Shown here: piece by piece, positions 1 through 11,182 of the stretch
Numbering within the stretch: position 1 is the first letter of the stretch
How the letters are laid out: each line of letters begins with the position of its first letter
Assembly: GCA_973895155.1 (NCBI GenBank)
Contig: OZ316895.1
Coordinates: 20,522,001-20,586,000, forward strand
DNA length: 64,000 nt
Direction: 5' to 3'
Source of the DNA: Marsupella aquatica
Lineage: Eukaryota; Marchantiophyta
Notes under the pieces: generated by a model
What the model was told of the DNA's origin: nothing
Database searches by the model: none
The model's input: only the letters and a program-made list of their open reading frames with translations
Position numbers and translations under genes: made by a program

Positions 1-1176
1 GCAGTTTCGAAGAACCGAAATGTGATCAAATCCATCATCTTGAACCGCTCACGGCTGCATAGTACCGTAGTCTATCCATACGTCACAGTCCCCGCTGATG
101 ATATGTCCAGCAAATGTCCATCGTCGTAAAACTCACGATCTTCAAATTTCCATGATCTCTCATTCATTAGTCCTCCATTACGTCCTAGAGCGCGCTCATC
201 GACGATATCGCATCATAAACCCACAGCAATGCGGCACAGTTTCTACGCTTCTAAAATTCATCGGAACCAGTTTCTGTAATGCATTGCAACTTACTATTGA
301 GGCGACCACCGAGGTGTGGGCCAATTCGATCGGCACAGAACAGAGGAGAAGGGCACTGGCGTCAGGTCACGACTCACGACCAAAGCTCGTGAATGGAGTA
401 GAATCTGAACGGAACGAAAATTCAAAATCGTAGGGAGGCCTTTGGTCATGCTGCGCATCGTTACTCTTTACAACTCTACCCCATACAGGCGGACCCACTA
501 ACTCCCCACTACAGTATCAGTGTACGTGTGCGCGTTAGGGTGGTTTACAAGACGTTGGGCCAGCGTACTATGTATCACACTTACTATATATCACACTGCC
601 AAAAAAAGACAACAGGGGAGACATGACACCAAAGGCAAAAAATAACCCAATAAAGGGGGGAAGTGAAAGGCCCCAAGAAGACCAAAGAGTCTCAACAAGT
701 CAAGGAGCATCCCAAAAAAACTAAAAACTAGCATCCCAAAAAAACTAAAAACTAAAAAACTAAGCTTACTTGGCTGAGCAAATTATCGGGTCAGCCAGTT
801 TTTCCTTGTTTTGAAACATTACTCAAGGTGGCTACTATTTGACCCTGCATGCAAGTGCATACAAGCATAGGTTTGGCTATGGAGTATGTTTGTTTTCAAT
901 TATAGAGTACTTTCTTACTATTGGAGAATATTTCCTGGGTAACATTCCCCCATAGTGCATTCAATGGTGGCGAATGAAATAGAAGTTTTTTACATTTCAG
1001 CCTGAGCATCTTTAGCCTGCCTGTTTTTAAAGTAGATGATTGGCTAATTTTTGCCCACAAAAAAATGGCCAAGGGGGTACTCGTTTTAGTAAAGAAGATG
1101 GCCCCAGAACCCATTTGAAATAGTTTTGTACACTATATTGTTCAGAGTATTGTGATCATGTAGTTTAAGTCATAAA
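1..1176. other. Intergenic, no gene seen
   Basis: I see no supported gene here. Open frames are short and resemble no family I know. An A-rich stretch at about 600-760 contains a direct repeat (catcccaaaaaaactaaaa, twice near 708-750). Confidence 0.6.
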
Positions 1177-1569
1177 CCTGGTTTTCAAGGTTTTTCTACT
1201 CTTGCCAGTGACTGAGATCAAGGAAGCCAATATTAAGCCACAGCTCTGCAACTTTTATTTTCACCCAACTTAACAAAATGGGCTACCAATTTGCTGAGAG
1301 GTAGAAGAAAGTTAGAGAAAACCAAGTTTACAAATTGAGCTCAAATCGAGTTAGAGTTAGAGAGTTAAACGTGTTCCAACCTGACCTAAAGCCAACCTTA
1401 CTAAGCCGCCCATAAGTAGGCCTACCTTGATTAATCCAACCATACCAAAGGCAACTTTGAAGCCAAGATTAAATTGCAAGCCTGGAACCAGAGGGAGTGA
1501 AACTGAAGTCTTAACCGAGAAGCCAAAATCAAGCCAAATCCCTAAGATTTTTCATTTAGTACTGAACCA
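1177..1569. repeat. Degenerate tandem repeat R1: copy A and left part of copy B
   Basis: The block at about 1276-1450 (atgggct, then gagctcaaatcgagttag, then cctgacctaaagccaacctt) recurs in diverged form at 7326-7500 and 7695-7870. CopiaA sits inside copy B. Removing CopiaA and one TSD joins 1569 to 7327 and restores a continuous unit similar to copy C. In the uninterrupted locus the spacing is about 300 and 370 bp. I know no function for it; it may be remains of an old element. Confidence 0.6.
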
Positions 1570-1892
1570 TGTAGAGGTTAACTCAGTCTTGGGTTAAACC
1601 ATGGTTAGTATGTTAACTGGGGTTAGAGTAAACCCTAGTTGAAGAGTTGGTCCTTATCTCTTCAACTTCTATGTGGTGTGAGAACACACAAGAGAGTTCT
1701 CAAGAGAGAACACAGGGATATAGCAAGAGATGAGAGCTTGAAGAGATGAGAGCTATGGTGATGCTTGAGTACACACATAACTGCTAATAAAGCTTGGTCT
1801 TCCCGTGGACGTAGCCAACCTTGAGGCGAACCACGTAACTATTGAGCATGTGCATGTTTGGAGTGTTTTTCTTGATCTGATTTTTCCCCACA
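1570..1892 (+). repeat. CopiaA 5' LTR
   Basis: The 323-bp repeat starts tgtagaggttaac and ends ccccaca. It carries an AATAAA polyadenylation-type signal at 1786-1791. It differs from the 3' LTR by seven transitions and no indels. Confidence 0.96.
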
Positions 1893-1894
1893 AT

Positions 1895-1906
1895 TGGTAT
1901 CAGAGC
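1895..1906 (+). other. CopiaA primer-binding site
   Basis: The sequence tggtatcagagc lies two bases after the LTR end. It matches the usual plant Copia primer-binding site, complementary to the 3' end of initiator tRNA-Met. The 1907-3064 leader before Gag has no supported gene; its open frames (for example 2468-2947) resemble nothing known. Confidence 0.92.
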
Positions 1907-3064
1907 TCAGATTTTTTCAGTCGATTAGGAACTCCATAGAACTTGCTTCAAGCAAAGCGAACAGAGGATGATTTCCTCTTCAAAGCGGAGCTATTGGAAG
2001 AAGATCGGACTCAATCTTCTCACAAGTGTGGAGCACACAACCAGGGGCTCATTTCAGTGAAGCAATGAAGGCCTGAGGTCAAAAACGGAAACAATTGTAA
2101 GTGACGGTTTTCAATTTACGTTATCGGGCAAGAGATAAGGTCAATTTCTCAGATCAGTCTTTTTGATTGTTCTATCGGGACTTGAAACTGAGACACGCTT
2201 GAGCGCCTCGTCTTTCTAGACGTTTCGATATCAACATCGCTGGATTTCGTCAAACGGTTGAGAAGTAATCTTAATTTCAATTCTCGTTTTTTTGAGCTCA
2301 AAATTTTGGCTATGGCGGATAACTTAATATCAGTCACTTTCAACGAATTGTTTCTCCCTCATTACTCCACCGTTTTGCAAGTTCTTTATATCGATCTTGA
2401 TGCCCTCGAAGTCTAGTTTCTGAATCTGAAATCAGAATTGGATTTCGTCAAAAACTGAGACGGGAATTTGAGTGAATCCGCCGAGGGGTACTTTCTGCCG
2501 CGAGTAGTCGCGACTTCCGCGGACGCGCGAGGAGGTCGAAAACTTCGAGGAGGCCTTTTAGGGCTCGACAGGGCTCGGGCAGGGGGAAGTGCCCCCTGTG
2601 AATTTCCCCCACAGGGGCTGTACAAGGGCGGACGGAATTTCCCGAAAATATTCTTTTTCCAGAGGCTTAAATTTTTACCGAAGGTCAAAGATTCCGAGCG
2701 GCAAACAAAATCGAATCAACTTCAACTTTTGGAGAGGTGTACTTGGGAAGCTAGGCAAGCATTGGTGTGCTCAATTTTGGAAACGCATACTATTGGAATC
2801 TTTGGCATGAAAGATTCACTCGAGGGGTATTTATTTCATTTTTTACCCCCCTCCGGTCAGAGTAAAAATTCTCGGCACTCGAGAGTCCGTTTAACAAACC
2901 GTTTTCAGCATTTGGAGCGTTACCTTGTGGGCTACACACAGGAGTGATCAGTTTCACAATTCACCAACTTTCATTTTTGGCCTTATTTTCACACCCCGCA
3001 TCTGAGCATTCGACGTTTATTTCTTGTTGGAAGGCAACTCCCCACTACATTTGGCATTCTAGCG

Positions 3065-6000
3065 ATGGCGACTACTAGGATTGGAGGTCAAAGGTTTGAG
3101 GTGGAAAAATTTGATGGTCGGATGGACTATACAATGTGGGAACGTAACGTGAGGGATGCACTTAGGGCGATGGGCCTAGGCAAGGTACTAAGATCTCAAC
3201 CCAAGGAGATGGAAGATGATGATTGGCATGATCTTCAGGATCAAGCGGTAAGCATTGTTGGAATGTACCTGAAAAACAATGTGAAGAAGCAGTTCGAGAA
3301 AAAATCAGCACAAACGGTGACGGACTTGTTTCAAGCATTGCGCAACAAGTACTACAAGAAGGAGATGTCAAACCGAATGTATGCAAGCCTGAAGCTCATG
3401 CAATTCAAAATGGCTGATGGAGTCAAGATTCAAGATCATATCGATCAGTTCAATGATCTTGTGGTTGACCTAGAGAATTTGGGGGAGCATTTGAGCGAAG
3501 AAAAGAAAGCCTTACAACTCTTGAGCTCACTACCACCTTCGTACCAATCTTTGTCTCGAGTTCTTCTATTCCGTGATAAGACAACTATATCCTACAATGA
3601 TGTGGTGAGTGCCCTGTTGACCGATGACATACAGTCTAAGTTGGTTTCTTCAGCTCATCCTACCTCAACCTCATCATCAACAGCACTAATGGTAGAAAGA
3701 GGCAAATCAAGGGAGCCATCTCATGAAAACAAAAGGTTTAACCCACTTCCCATGGAGCGAGGAAGGTTCCACGACCGATCTTTTTGTAGGAGGAGGTTTA
3801 GATCCAAATCTAGATCTCGATCCAAATCACCATCCAAGTCTACTCGTGAGATAAAGTGTTGGAAGTGTGATAAAGTGGGCCACATGAAGAAGGATTGTCG
3901 CGTCAAAGACACATTCAAGGAAGTTGTCGGTTCTTCAGCCCAAGTAGTTGTTCGAGAAGAGGATAGTGAAGGATTTGCATTGTGTACCACTTCCCAAGTT
4001 GAGGATTGTCAATGGATTTTGGATTCCGCTTGCTCGTATCACATGTGTTATATGCGTGAATTTTTCTCATCCTACACTCCTATCAACGGATGTGTTTTGA
4101 TGGGAAATAATCATTCTTGCAAAGTTTTAGGGATTGGATCCGTAAAGATTCAACTACCTGGTGGCAAGTACTGTACTCTATCAAATGTCAGACACATTCC
4201 AGAAATGTGTAAGAATTTGATTTCTCTTGGCTACTTGGATGCGAAGGGTTATCAATGGAGTGCAACTGATGGGGTGTTAACAGTCACGCATGGATCAACT
4301 GAAGTTCTTATTGGCAAGAGGAAAAGAACCATCTATGTCTTGGAAGGCACCACCCTTCCTGCCGAAATCAATTTGGTCACATCTCAGGAGGAGAAAATCA
4401 ATTTATGGCATGCTCGGCTTGGTCACATGAATGAAAAAAGTTTGGAAATTTTACACAAGCGACATCTCCTACCAGGATTGCAAGCATGCAAGTTGAGTTT
4501 TTGTGATCATTGCATTTTCGGCAAGAAAACAAGAACTCCATTTCAGACTGCTATTCATCATTCTAAAGTTGTACTTGAGTATATTCATTCCGATATGTGG
4601 GGTCCTGCTCCGGTTTCCTCACATTCAGGCAACCAATACTATGTATCGTTTATCGATGATTACTCAAGGTTTGTTTGGATTTATTTCATTGCCCATAAGT
4701 TTGAAGTGCTTTCCGTCTTCAAACAATGGGTAGCTCAAGTTGAGACACAGATTGCAATGAATGTGAGATATCTACGATCAGATAATGGTGGTGAATACAC
4801 CTCTGGCGAGTTCAACACGTATTGTGCAAATAAGGGAATTACTCACCATCTCACAACTGTGTACACTCCTGAGCAAAATGGTGTTGCTGAGCCACTCAAC
4901 CGCACATTGTTGGAGCGAGCAAGGAGCATGTTGAGCCACTCTAAATTGCCACAAATCTTTTGGGCGGAAGCTGTGAACATTGTTGCTTATCTAGTAAATC
5001 TCTCTCCTAGTCGAGCAATTACTTACAAAACCCCCTTTGAGTTATGGCACAATCGACCTGCTGATTATTCAAAGCTTAGGGTTTTTGGCTATGAAGCATA
5101 TGCACATGTTCCTAGCAACAATAGGACTAAGCTAGATCCTAGAGCCCAGAAATGCATTTTTCTTGGTTATCAGCGTGAAGTTAAAGGTTATCGGTTGTGG
5201 GATCCAGTTGATTGCAAGTTACTTGTTAGTCGGGATGTATCCTTCAATGAAGAAAAATCATTGAAGGAGGGGGAGATAGATCAATTCCCTACTACTAACA
5301 AAGAGCAATCTCCTCCTCTAGAGGATTTAAGGGGAAAGGATGTGTCAGATGAAGAATATGTTGACACCACTATAAGGCAAAGCACACTACAATCAGATCA
5401 GCCAGAGTCTTCAGTGCGAAGAGGAACTCGCAAACGTCAAGCCCGAGAAAGGTATAGAACTTGGCTTCCTTCTGATCAAGTGGATTTGGATGAAGAATCT
5501 ATTGATGCATTGGTGACAGAAGATGGAGATCCATCCTTATTTCGAGAGGTCCTAGCTTCTATGGAGAAGCAACAATGGCAGGCGGCGATGCGCATGGAAA
5601 TGAAATCACTTCATGATAACAAGACTTGGGAACTCACAAGTCTACCTAGTGACAAGCAGGCTGTTGACAGCAAGTGAGTGTATAGAAAGAAAGATGGACC
5701 TACGGAGGATGCTGAGAAGATATTTAAGGCTCGGTTGGTAGCCAAGGGTTTTACTCAACAGAAAGCGTGTACGATCCATGTGTTTACATCAGGCGTGTGA
5801 ACAACACAGGTTTTAAGTTTGTCATCCTTGTACTTTATGTGGATGACATGCTCATTGCAGCAAAGGATAGGGGCGAAGTTGATAAGCTTAAGGCCCAACT
5901 CAGTTCTAAGTTTAAGATGAAGGACTTGGGCACAGCCAAGAGGATCCTAGGCATGGAGATTGTCAAGGATGTGAACAAAGCCAAACTTTGGCTGACGCAA

Positions 6001-6804
6001 AAAAGATATGCTGAGAAGGTGCTCTCAAAATTCAACATGGCAGATGCTAAGGCTGTGAGTGTTCCTTTGGCAAGGCATTTCAATATTTCTGCAGCATTTT
6101 GTCCATCGGATGCAACAGAAAAAAGTTTGATGCCCAAAGTTCCTTATGAAAGTGCTGTGGGCAGTTTAATGTATCTCATGGTATGCACCCGACCAGACAT
6201 AGCTTATGCCGTTAGCAAGGTAAGCAGATACATGGCAAATCCAGGAAAAGTCCATTGGGAAGCAGTGAAATGGATTTTGCGCTACATCAGAGGTTCCCCT
6301 AAGAAGGGTTTATTGTTTGATGCAAGTTCAAACAATATGAAAGTGCTTCAAGGTTATGTGGATGCAGACTACGCAGGTGATCTGGATAAGAGGAGATCGA
6401 CAACTGGATATGTATTTACACTTGCTGGTGGATGCATTAGTTGGAAGTCTACTCTCCAAAAGTGTGTTGCAAAGTCTACTATGGATGCCGAGTATGTAGC
6501 GGCAGCAGAAGCAGCATCAGAGACCATTTGGTTGAAAAAGCTTGTCACGGAGATGGGCTTATCACAAGATTGTGTCTATCTTCATTGTGACAGTCAAAGT
6601 GCAATTTACACTACCAAGAATCAGGTGATGGATGGTAGGGTAAAGCACATTGATGTCCGCTATCATTTCATCCGACAGGCATTATCGGATGATGAGTTTG
6701 AGCTTGTCAAGATTGATGGAAAGCTTAATCCAGCGGATGCTTTTACCAAAGTATTAGACTCCAATAGTTTTTCAAGGCATTGTAATTATTTACAAATATT
6801 GTAA
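3065..6804 (+). pseudogene. CopiaA gag-pol, broken in reverse transcriptase
   Basis: A single Gag-Pol polyprotein frame starts at ATG 3065 and reads to a TGA at 5675-5677. It holds, in order, a Gag domain, a CCHC knuckle (CWKCDKVGHMKKDC, near residue 265), a protease motif WILDSACSYHM (near residue 318), the HH-CC pre-integrase zinc motif (HARLGH...CDHC), and the integrase core with its two Asp and one Glu (HSDMWG, RSDNGGEY, QNGVAE). Pro follows the catalytic Glu where CopiaC has Arg. The same frame continues past the TGA, which sits where Trp is usual, to about 5766. There a deletion relative to CopiaC removes about 100 codons of the N-terminal reverse transcriptase and changes frame. The remainder, 5767-6804, has the YVDD box and the full RNase H domain. 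The product cannot be active. Confidence 0.93.
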
Positions 6805-6987
6805 ATATAGAGTTAACCAAGAAAATGTCTCTATATGAGTACTCCATCCGATGGCTTATCGGCTACGGCTTAGTTCTAGTTAACCCTTGCATTAGGGGGA
6901 GGGTCTTTGGGCCCTACTGTCTTGAACTTCCCGCGGAGGAACTTGTAAGGAAAAGACAATGTTATGAACCCTCCCAAGACGTGAGTC

Positions 6988-6998
6988 AAGGGGGAGTT
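6988..6998 (+). other. CopiaA polypurine tract
   Basis: The purine-rich sequence aagggggag lies immediately before the 3' LTR, in the position used to prime plus-strand DNA synthesis. The 6805-6987 segment between pol and this tract holds no other gene. Confidence 0.85.
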
Positions 6999-7321
6999 TG
7001 TAGAGGTTAACTCAGTCTTGGGTTGAACCATGGTTAGTATGTTAACTGGGGTTAGAGTAAACCCTAATTGAAGAGTTGGTCCTTATCTCTTCAACTTCTA
7101 TGTGGTGTGAGAACACACAAGAGAGTTCTCAAGAGAGAACACAGGGATATAGCAAGAGATAAGAGCTTGAAGAGATGAGAGCTATGGTGATGCTTGAGTA
7201 CACACATAACCGCTAATAAAGCTTGGTCTTCCCGTGGACGTAGCCAACCTTGAGGCGAACCACGTAACTATTGAGCACGTGCATGTTTGGAGTGTTTTTC
7301 CTGATCTGATTTCTCCCCACA
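6999..7321 (+). repeat. CopiaA 3' LTR
   Basis: This 323-bp partner of the LTR at 1570-1892 is followed directly by the duplicated target AACCA. Its AATAAA signal is at 7215-7220. Confidence 0.96.
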
Positions 7322-7870
7322 AACCAATGGGCTCAATTTGTTTTTAGAGGTACAGTAAGCTAGAGAAATGTGTGGTAAGAATTTGAGCTCAAACTGAGTT
7401 AGGGATAGTGAGCTAAAAATAAAACAATATATACCCTGAACCTGACCTTAAGCCGACCTTGGTTAAGATGGCCATAACTAAACCTACCTTAATTTTCACA
7501 TTCTTCTCCTCTAGGGTGAAACTTTACTCCACAATTTCAGCAAAAATGTACTAAAAATGGTGAAACCTGGTGGATCCAGGTTTGGTGATAGACAGTGGCG
7601 CTTAAGCCCAACACACCTTAACCAAAGTTGAAGCCTAGATTAGGCCAACGTCTAGAAGTCAATATAAAGAATCCCAGCTATTTTTTTCCCTACTTAAACC
7701 AAATGGGCTGAAAATTTTCTGATATGTAGAGGATAGATAGGGGAAAGAGTGGTTAAGATCTGAGCTCAAACTGAGTTTCAGATAGTGAATTAAAAATTAA
7801 ACTATAACCCAACTTGACCTTGAGCCGACCTCAACTAACCAACTTTACGTAAGCTAACCAAGTCAAAGTC
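7322..7870. repeat. R1 repeat: rest of copy B and copy C
   Basis: Copy B (7326-7500) and copy C (7695-7870) share the atgggct...gagctcaaactgag...gccgacct pattern with copy A. Between them, 7498-7605 holds a sub-block (cctctagggtgaaactttac, then aaacctggtggatccagg, then cagtggcgctt) that recurs at 8514-8665 and 55990-56145. Confidence 0.6.
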
Positions 7871-8513
7871 AGAGTCAGAATTCAAATTGTCTGTGTGAAT
7901 TGCTAATTTCATTTTTACTGGATAGAAAAAGCATAAAATTATTGGCTGATAAAGTTAACATAACCTCTGGTAAAAGCTAACCAATGGATCTCAGAGTTGA
8001 TTGTTAAGAATATGAGGATATAGCCTATTTTTGAAATACCATAGAATACTCAAATTCACTCAACACTTAAGTTCCACTTTAGCAACAAGCATTTGTACTT
8101 CCCCAAGTTGCATTCAACTTCAACTCCATAGAAACCATTTTAGTGTGTTGCGACCTCTATGCCATTTTTTAAACAATAAAACCCAGGGAGGGCGCAGAAG
8201 CACCCAAGTTTCATCACACATACATCAGATCACATCCTTGATGAAGCTGGAGGCAAACACTAAAGGCCCTTGACAGTGGGACAGAACAAGCCAAGTTTCT
8301 ATCATCTTCATTTAGGAACTGGAATTTGCCCAAGATGTAACAAGCAAAATGGGAAATTCATAAAAAAATTAGTATTACTATATTGAAGTTCAAAGATTAA
8401 CATTATTATTAAACCCATAAATCTTTCTTTTTTGATTGGATCAAAGGAACCTTTACTAATACAAACTAATAAATCAGATATAGTGATGGATCAGTTAAAT
8501 CGCCACTAGCCAT
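7871..8513. other. Intergenic, no gene seen
   Basis: AT-rich sequence with only short open frames. Nothing is recognisable on either strand. Confidence 0.55.
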
Positions 8514-8665
8514 ATAAAAGGGGGAAGTGTCCAAGACTTCTCCCTTTCTCCCTTTCCTCTCATTCTTCTCCTTTCCCATTCCATATTGCTTCACAAATTC
8601 AGGAAAATATACTATTTCTGGTGAAACCTTGTGTAACCAGTTTTTGTCATGGCTAGTGATGGTTT
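8514..8665 (+). repeat. R1 sub-repeat, dispersed copy
   Basis: It begins catataaaagggggaagtgt and continues through a pyrimidine-rich stretch to gtgaaacc and aaccag. The copy at 55990-56145 has the same order of blocks. The shared TATAAAAGG beginning looks like a core promoter, so this may be an LTR or other element fragment. That is inference only. Confidence 0.5.
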
Positions 8666-9597
8666 AAATAAAAGTGAAGAAGATTCAAGTATTATGAGAA
8701 CATCTGGGAGGTAACTATTAATGATGTTTGGAAAAGGTAGTGTCACCTAGAGGTATATGCTTGATGGGACGAAGGGACGTAATCCACCCATGAAGGATTT
8801 GTTACCTACTAGGATCCCTCTTAATGAGTCATACATATTGTTCTTCTAAATGGGGGAACTACACATTTTTTGGCTTCAGCTTACCACGTCGTTGTGCAGT
8901 TTTGTTCTATAATTTACCAAGTCGCTCTTTTTGTGGTCAGGGTTGCCCTTTGCAATTTCCTACAACAGTCTTTTGCTGTCGTTTGGTGAAGACATTATGG
9001 TTTATGTCTTCAAATCAATTAGGGTTTGGTAGTGGCACTTCCGTCTTGTTGGTTTTAGGTGCAATCATTGTTTTGTCATGGATTTTGGTATTTTCACAAT
9101 ACGGGTGGAGCATTGATGATTTCTTGTGGGCTTAGGCTTTTGATTAATGCTTAGTGATGTGGTGACTTTCAAGAGGCTCTTGCAATCTGTTTCATGAACA
9201 GGACTTGTCAATGATGGCATACATCCCTATCCCTATCGTATATTGACCATCTAAGGTTGGGTCTCATTTCTAACAGTGTTGTTCGTTGATCAGGCACGGT
9301 TCACCATAAATTTCACAATAGTTGTTATTGGTCACAGTAGCAAGCAAAAACGTTATAGAAGTGTACAAGAACTTCTGACACAAAAGTGTTAGAGGGGTCA
9401 TAGTTGGTAACAATACTTTCAAAGTGTCCTCTCAGGTAAAAATGTTCTGCCAGGGGTCCTTTCAAGCATATACCTCTGTCACCTAGCACAGCCATAAAAC
9501 ACAATTAAAAGCTAGGATAAGGGCCTACAATCTAGAGTGAAGGCTCTAGAGTGCAACTCTAGGGGACATAGGTACGGTTGGAAGCAGAACTGGAAAT
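8666..9597. other. Intergenic, no supported gene
   Basis: An ATG-started frame at 8824-9135 (103 codons) has a hydrophobic stretch (LLVLGAIIVLSWILVF) but no family resemblance or visible gene context. I do not call it a gene. Confidence 0.5.
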
Positions 9598-9805
9598 GAC
9601 CATAATGGTATTTACCATCTATTCTGAGCTTGGGCATAATGGTACTTACCATCTATTCTCTGAGCTTGGGCATTCAGGCTAGTATTCTACACTAGCAAAG
9701 AACTTAGCCTCGTGAAGACCATAATGGTGCTCACCATCTATTATGAGGGCTATTATGAGTGCATTCAGGCCAGTGTACCTACACTAGCAAAGAACTTAGC
9801 CTCCT
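9598..9805. repeat. Short tandem repeat cluster
   Basis: Two diverged units each contain ccataatggt..ccaccatctat-like sequence, then gcattcaggc, then acactagcaaagaacttagcct (9598-9715 and about 9718-9805). The first also has an internal duplication (gagcttgggcataatggtacttaccatctatt). No coding role is seen. Confidence 0.7.
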
Positions 9806-11182
9806 TGTGAAGGCGATGCAAAATAACAGACCATGGAGGTAACAACCATCAAATAAGACCTATACAGCTTCCCCAAGGTGCAGCAAGAGGGAAGGCTCGG
9901 TAGAGTGAAGCAGGACCCCAGAACCAGGATGAAGTGCCACCGTTTCTTCAAGAGACCACCAAACCACGAGGGGCTGTGTTGCGAGATTTGCATGAACTGC
10001 TCGTGTAGCTTGACAATGTTTAGAAAATCATTTGTTCTCAACAGATAGTTAAGAGCTTGCCTTTGGTCTTGGACGCAAGAACTCTCGTTGATCCACCCTA
10101 AAACCTGTATTTTGGAGTTTTGCACTGAACAGCTCATGCAAATTCCCTAGGAAAATTCCAATAGCCACATAGAGGGAAATTGTCTCTATATCAGGTCAGA
10201 AAGGTAAGCTTAATTGCTTTGGGGACACTGGGGGTTTAATGACACCAACAGTGTTTACCACTCATGGCAAAGGGATTGTTTCAGGTCAGCCGTGCACTAC
10301 ATGCTAAGTGCCAAACTGATGAGAATCCTTAGAGGTTTGCAAGCATACAAATTCGTTGACACATCTTGTCAGATCTCAGTAATCTGAAATTCTAGAGCTT
10401 CATGAGCAATATGATATGACAAGCCAGAAACAGAAACAGAAGCAGAAGCAGAAGCAGAAGCACTCTCAACTAGGAGAAAGCAAAGAGTGTAAGATACCAA
10501 ACACATCATATAATTGCTTCCTATGACCATATCAAATACGAGACACATTCTGAGTGATTAAAACATTTAGTGCATGAGAAGAGAAAGCAGAATCAAAAGA
10601 GAAAGCATTTTGAAAAGCATTTCTGGAACTGCAAGGTGAAAGGAACTCTCGTCCCCCAAATATCAGAAAAACTCAGTCACGTCCGAGACCGTTCAATCTG
10701 CATCATACCGCAATTTGAAGACTGTAAACCCTAAACCCTAATCCCTAAACCTATTCGTCAGAATAGTGCAAGTAGGACGGCCAGGCGCATTATTTGCACA
10801 CATTGTTAACAGCCAAGGGTGGCGTAAAAATGTTCCTAGTTCAGCTTGAGAACTTACAAGTTGTACGGAATCAGCTTTGTTTTCATTAACACGGCTTCTT
10901 CGGCAACAGAAAGTAAGCAAAAAAATGTGTCTGTAAAGAAGTGGGTGGCACTGTCAGGTCAATAGACCCCCCGTATGAGTCCTGCCCACCCAGATTTTAA
11001 ACGATATCAACAGAATCAATTCTCAGCATATTAAAAAGGAACTGTAAACAATACTGTCCGGAAATCGGGGTAGCTCGTAGAGGATTCCAATGAAATTCTT
11101 GCTTAATGTGAGGAGCTGAGAATTGTTTTTGATCCCCATTCACAAACCAGCACCGACAACTGCTTGCACTGCATCTTGAGCA
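9806..11182. other. Intergenic with microsatellite and telomere-like motif
   Basis: No gene is supported. An (AGAARC)n microsatellite lies at 10428-10464, and a short run of CCCTAAA-type repeats at 10726-10750. Part of this interval may be 3' untranslated or downstream sequence of the minus-strand gene at 11183-12372. Confidence 0.5.
10726..10750. repeat. Telomere-like CCCTAAA repeat
   Basis: Three to four imperfect CCCTAAA units (aaccctaaaccctaatccct and following). This is the plant telomere motif, also common as telo-boxes near plant genes. The run is too short to suggest a chromosome end. Confidence 0.7.

Larger units (their letters stand above)
1570..7321 (+). mobile_element. Ty1/Copia LTR retrotransposon CopiaA, complete ends, defective
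   Basis: Two 323-bp direct LTRs begin TG and end CA (1570-1892 and 6999-7321). They are flanked by a perfect 5-bp duplication, AACCA, at 1565-1569 and 7322-7326. A primer-binding site for initiator tRNA-Met follows the 5' LTR, and a purine tract precedes the 3' LTR. The domain order Gag, protease, integrase, reverse transcriptase, RNase H is that of Ty1/Copia. The LTRs differ at seven positions by my alignment, all transitions (about 2%), so the insertion is fairly young. A stop codon and a roughly 300-bp loss in the reverse transcriptase make it non-autonomous. Its Gag and Pol closely resemble those of CopiaC at 45029-51088. Confidence 0.96.

Noticed and set aside
2468-2947. 159-codon frame in the CopiaA leader
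   Set aside because: Composition-driven frame overlapping others; resembles no known retrotransposon protein.
8824-9135. 103-codon ATG frame with a hydrophobic stretch
   Set aside because: No family resemblance and no gene context; length is within chance.
10726-10750. Chromosome end or ancestral telomere fusion
   Set aside because: Only three to four imperfect units; consistent with a telo-box or chance.
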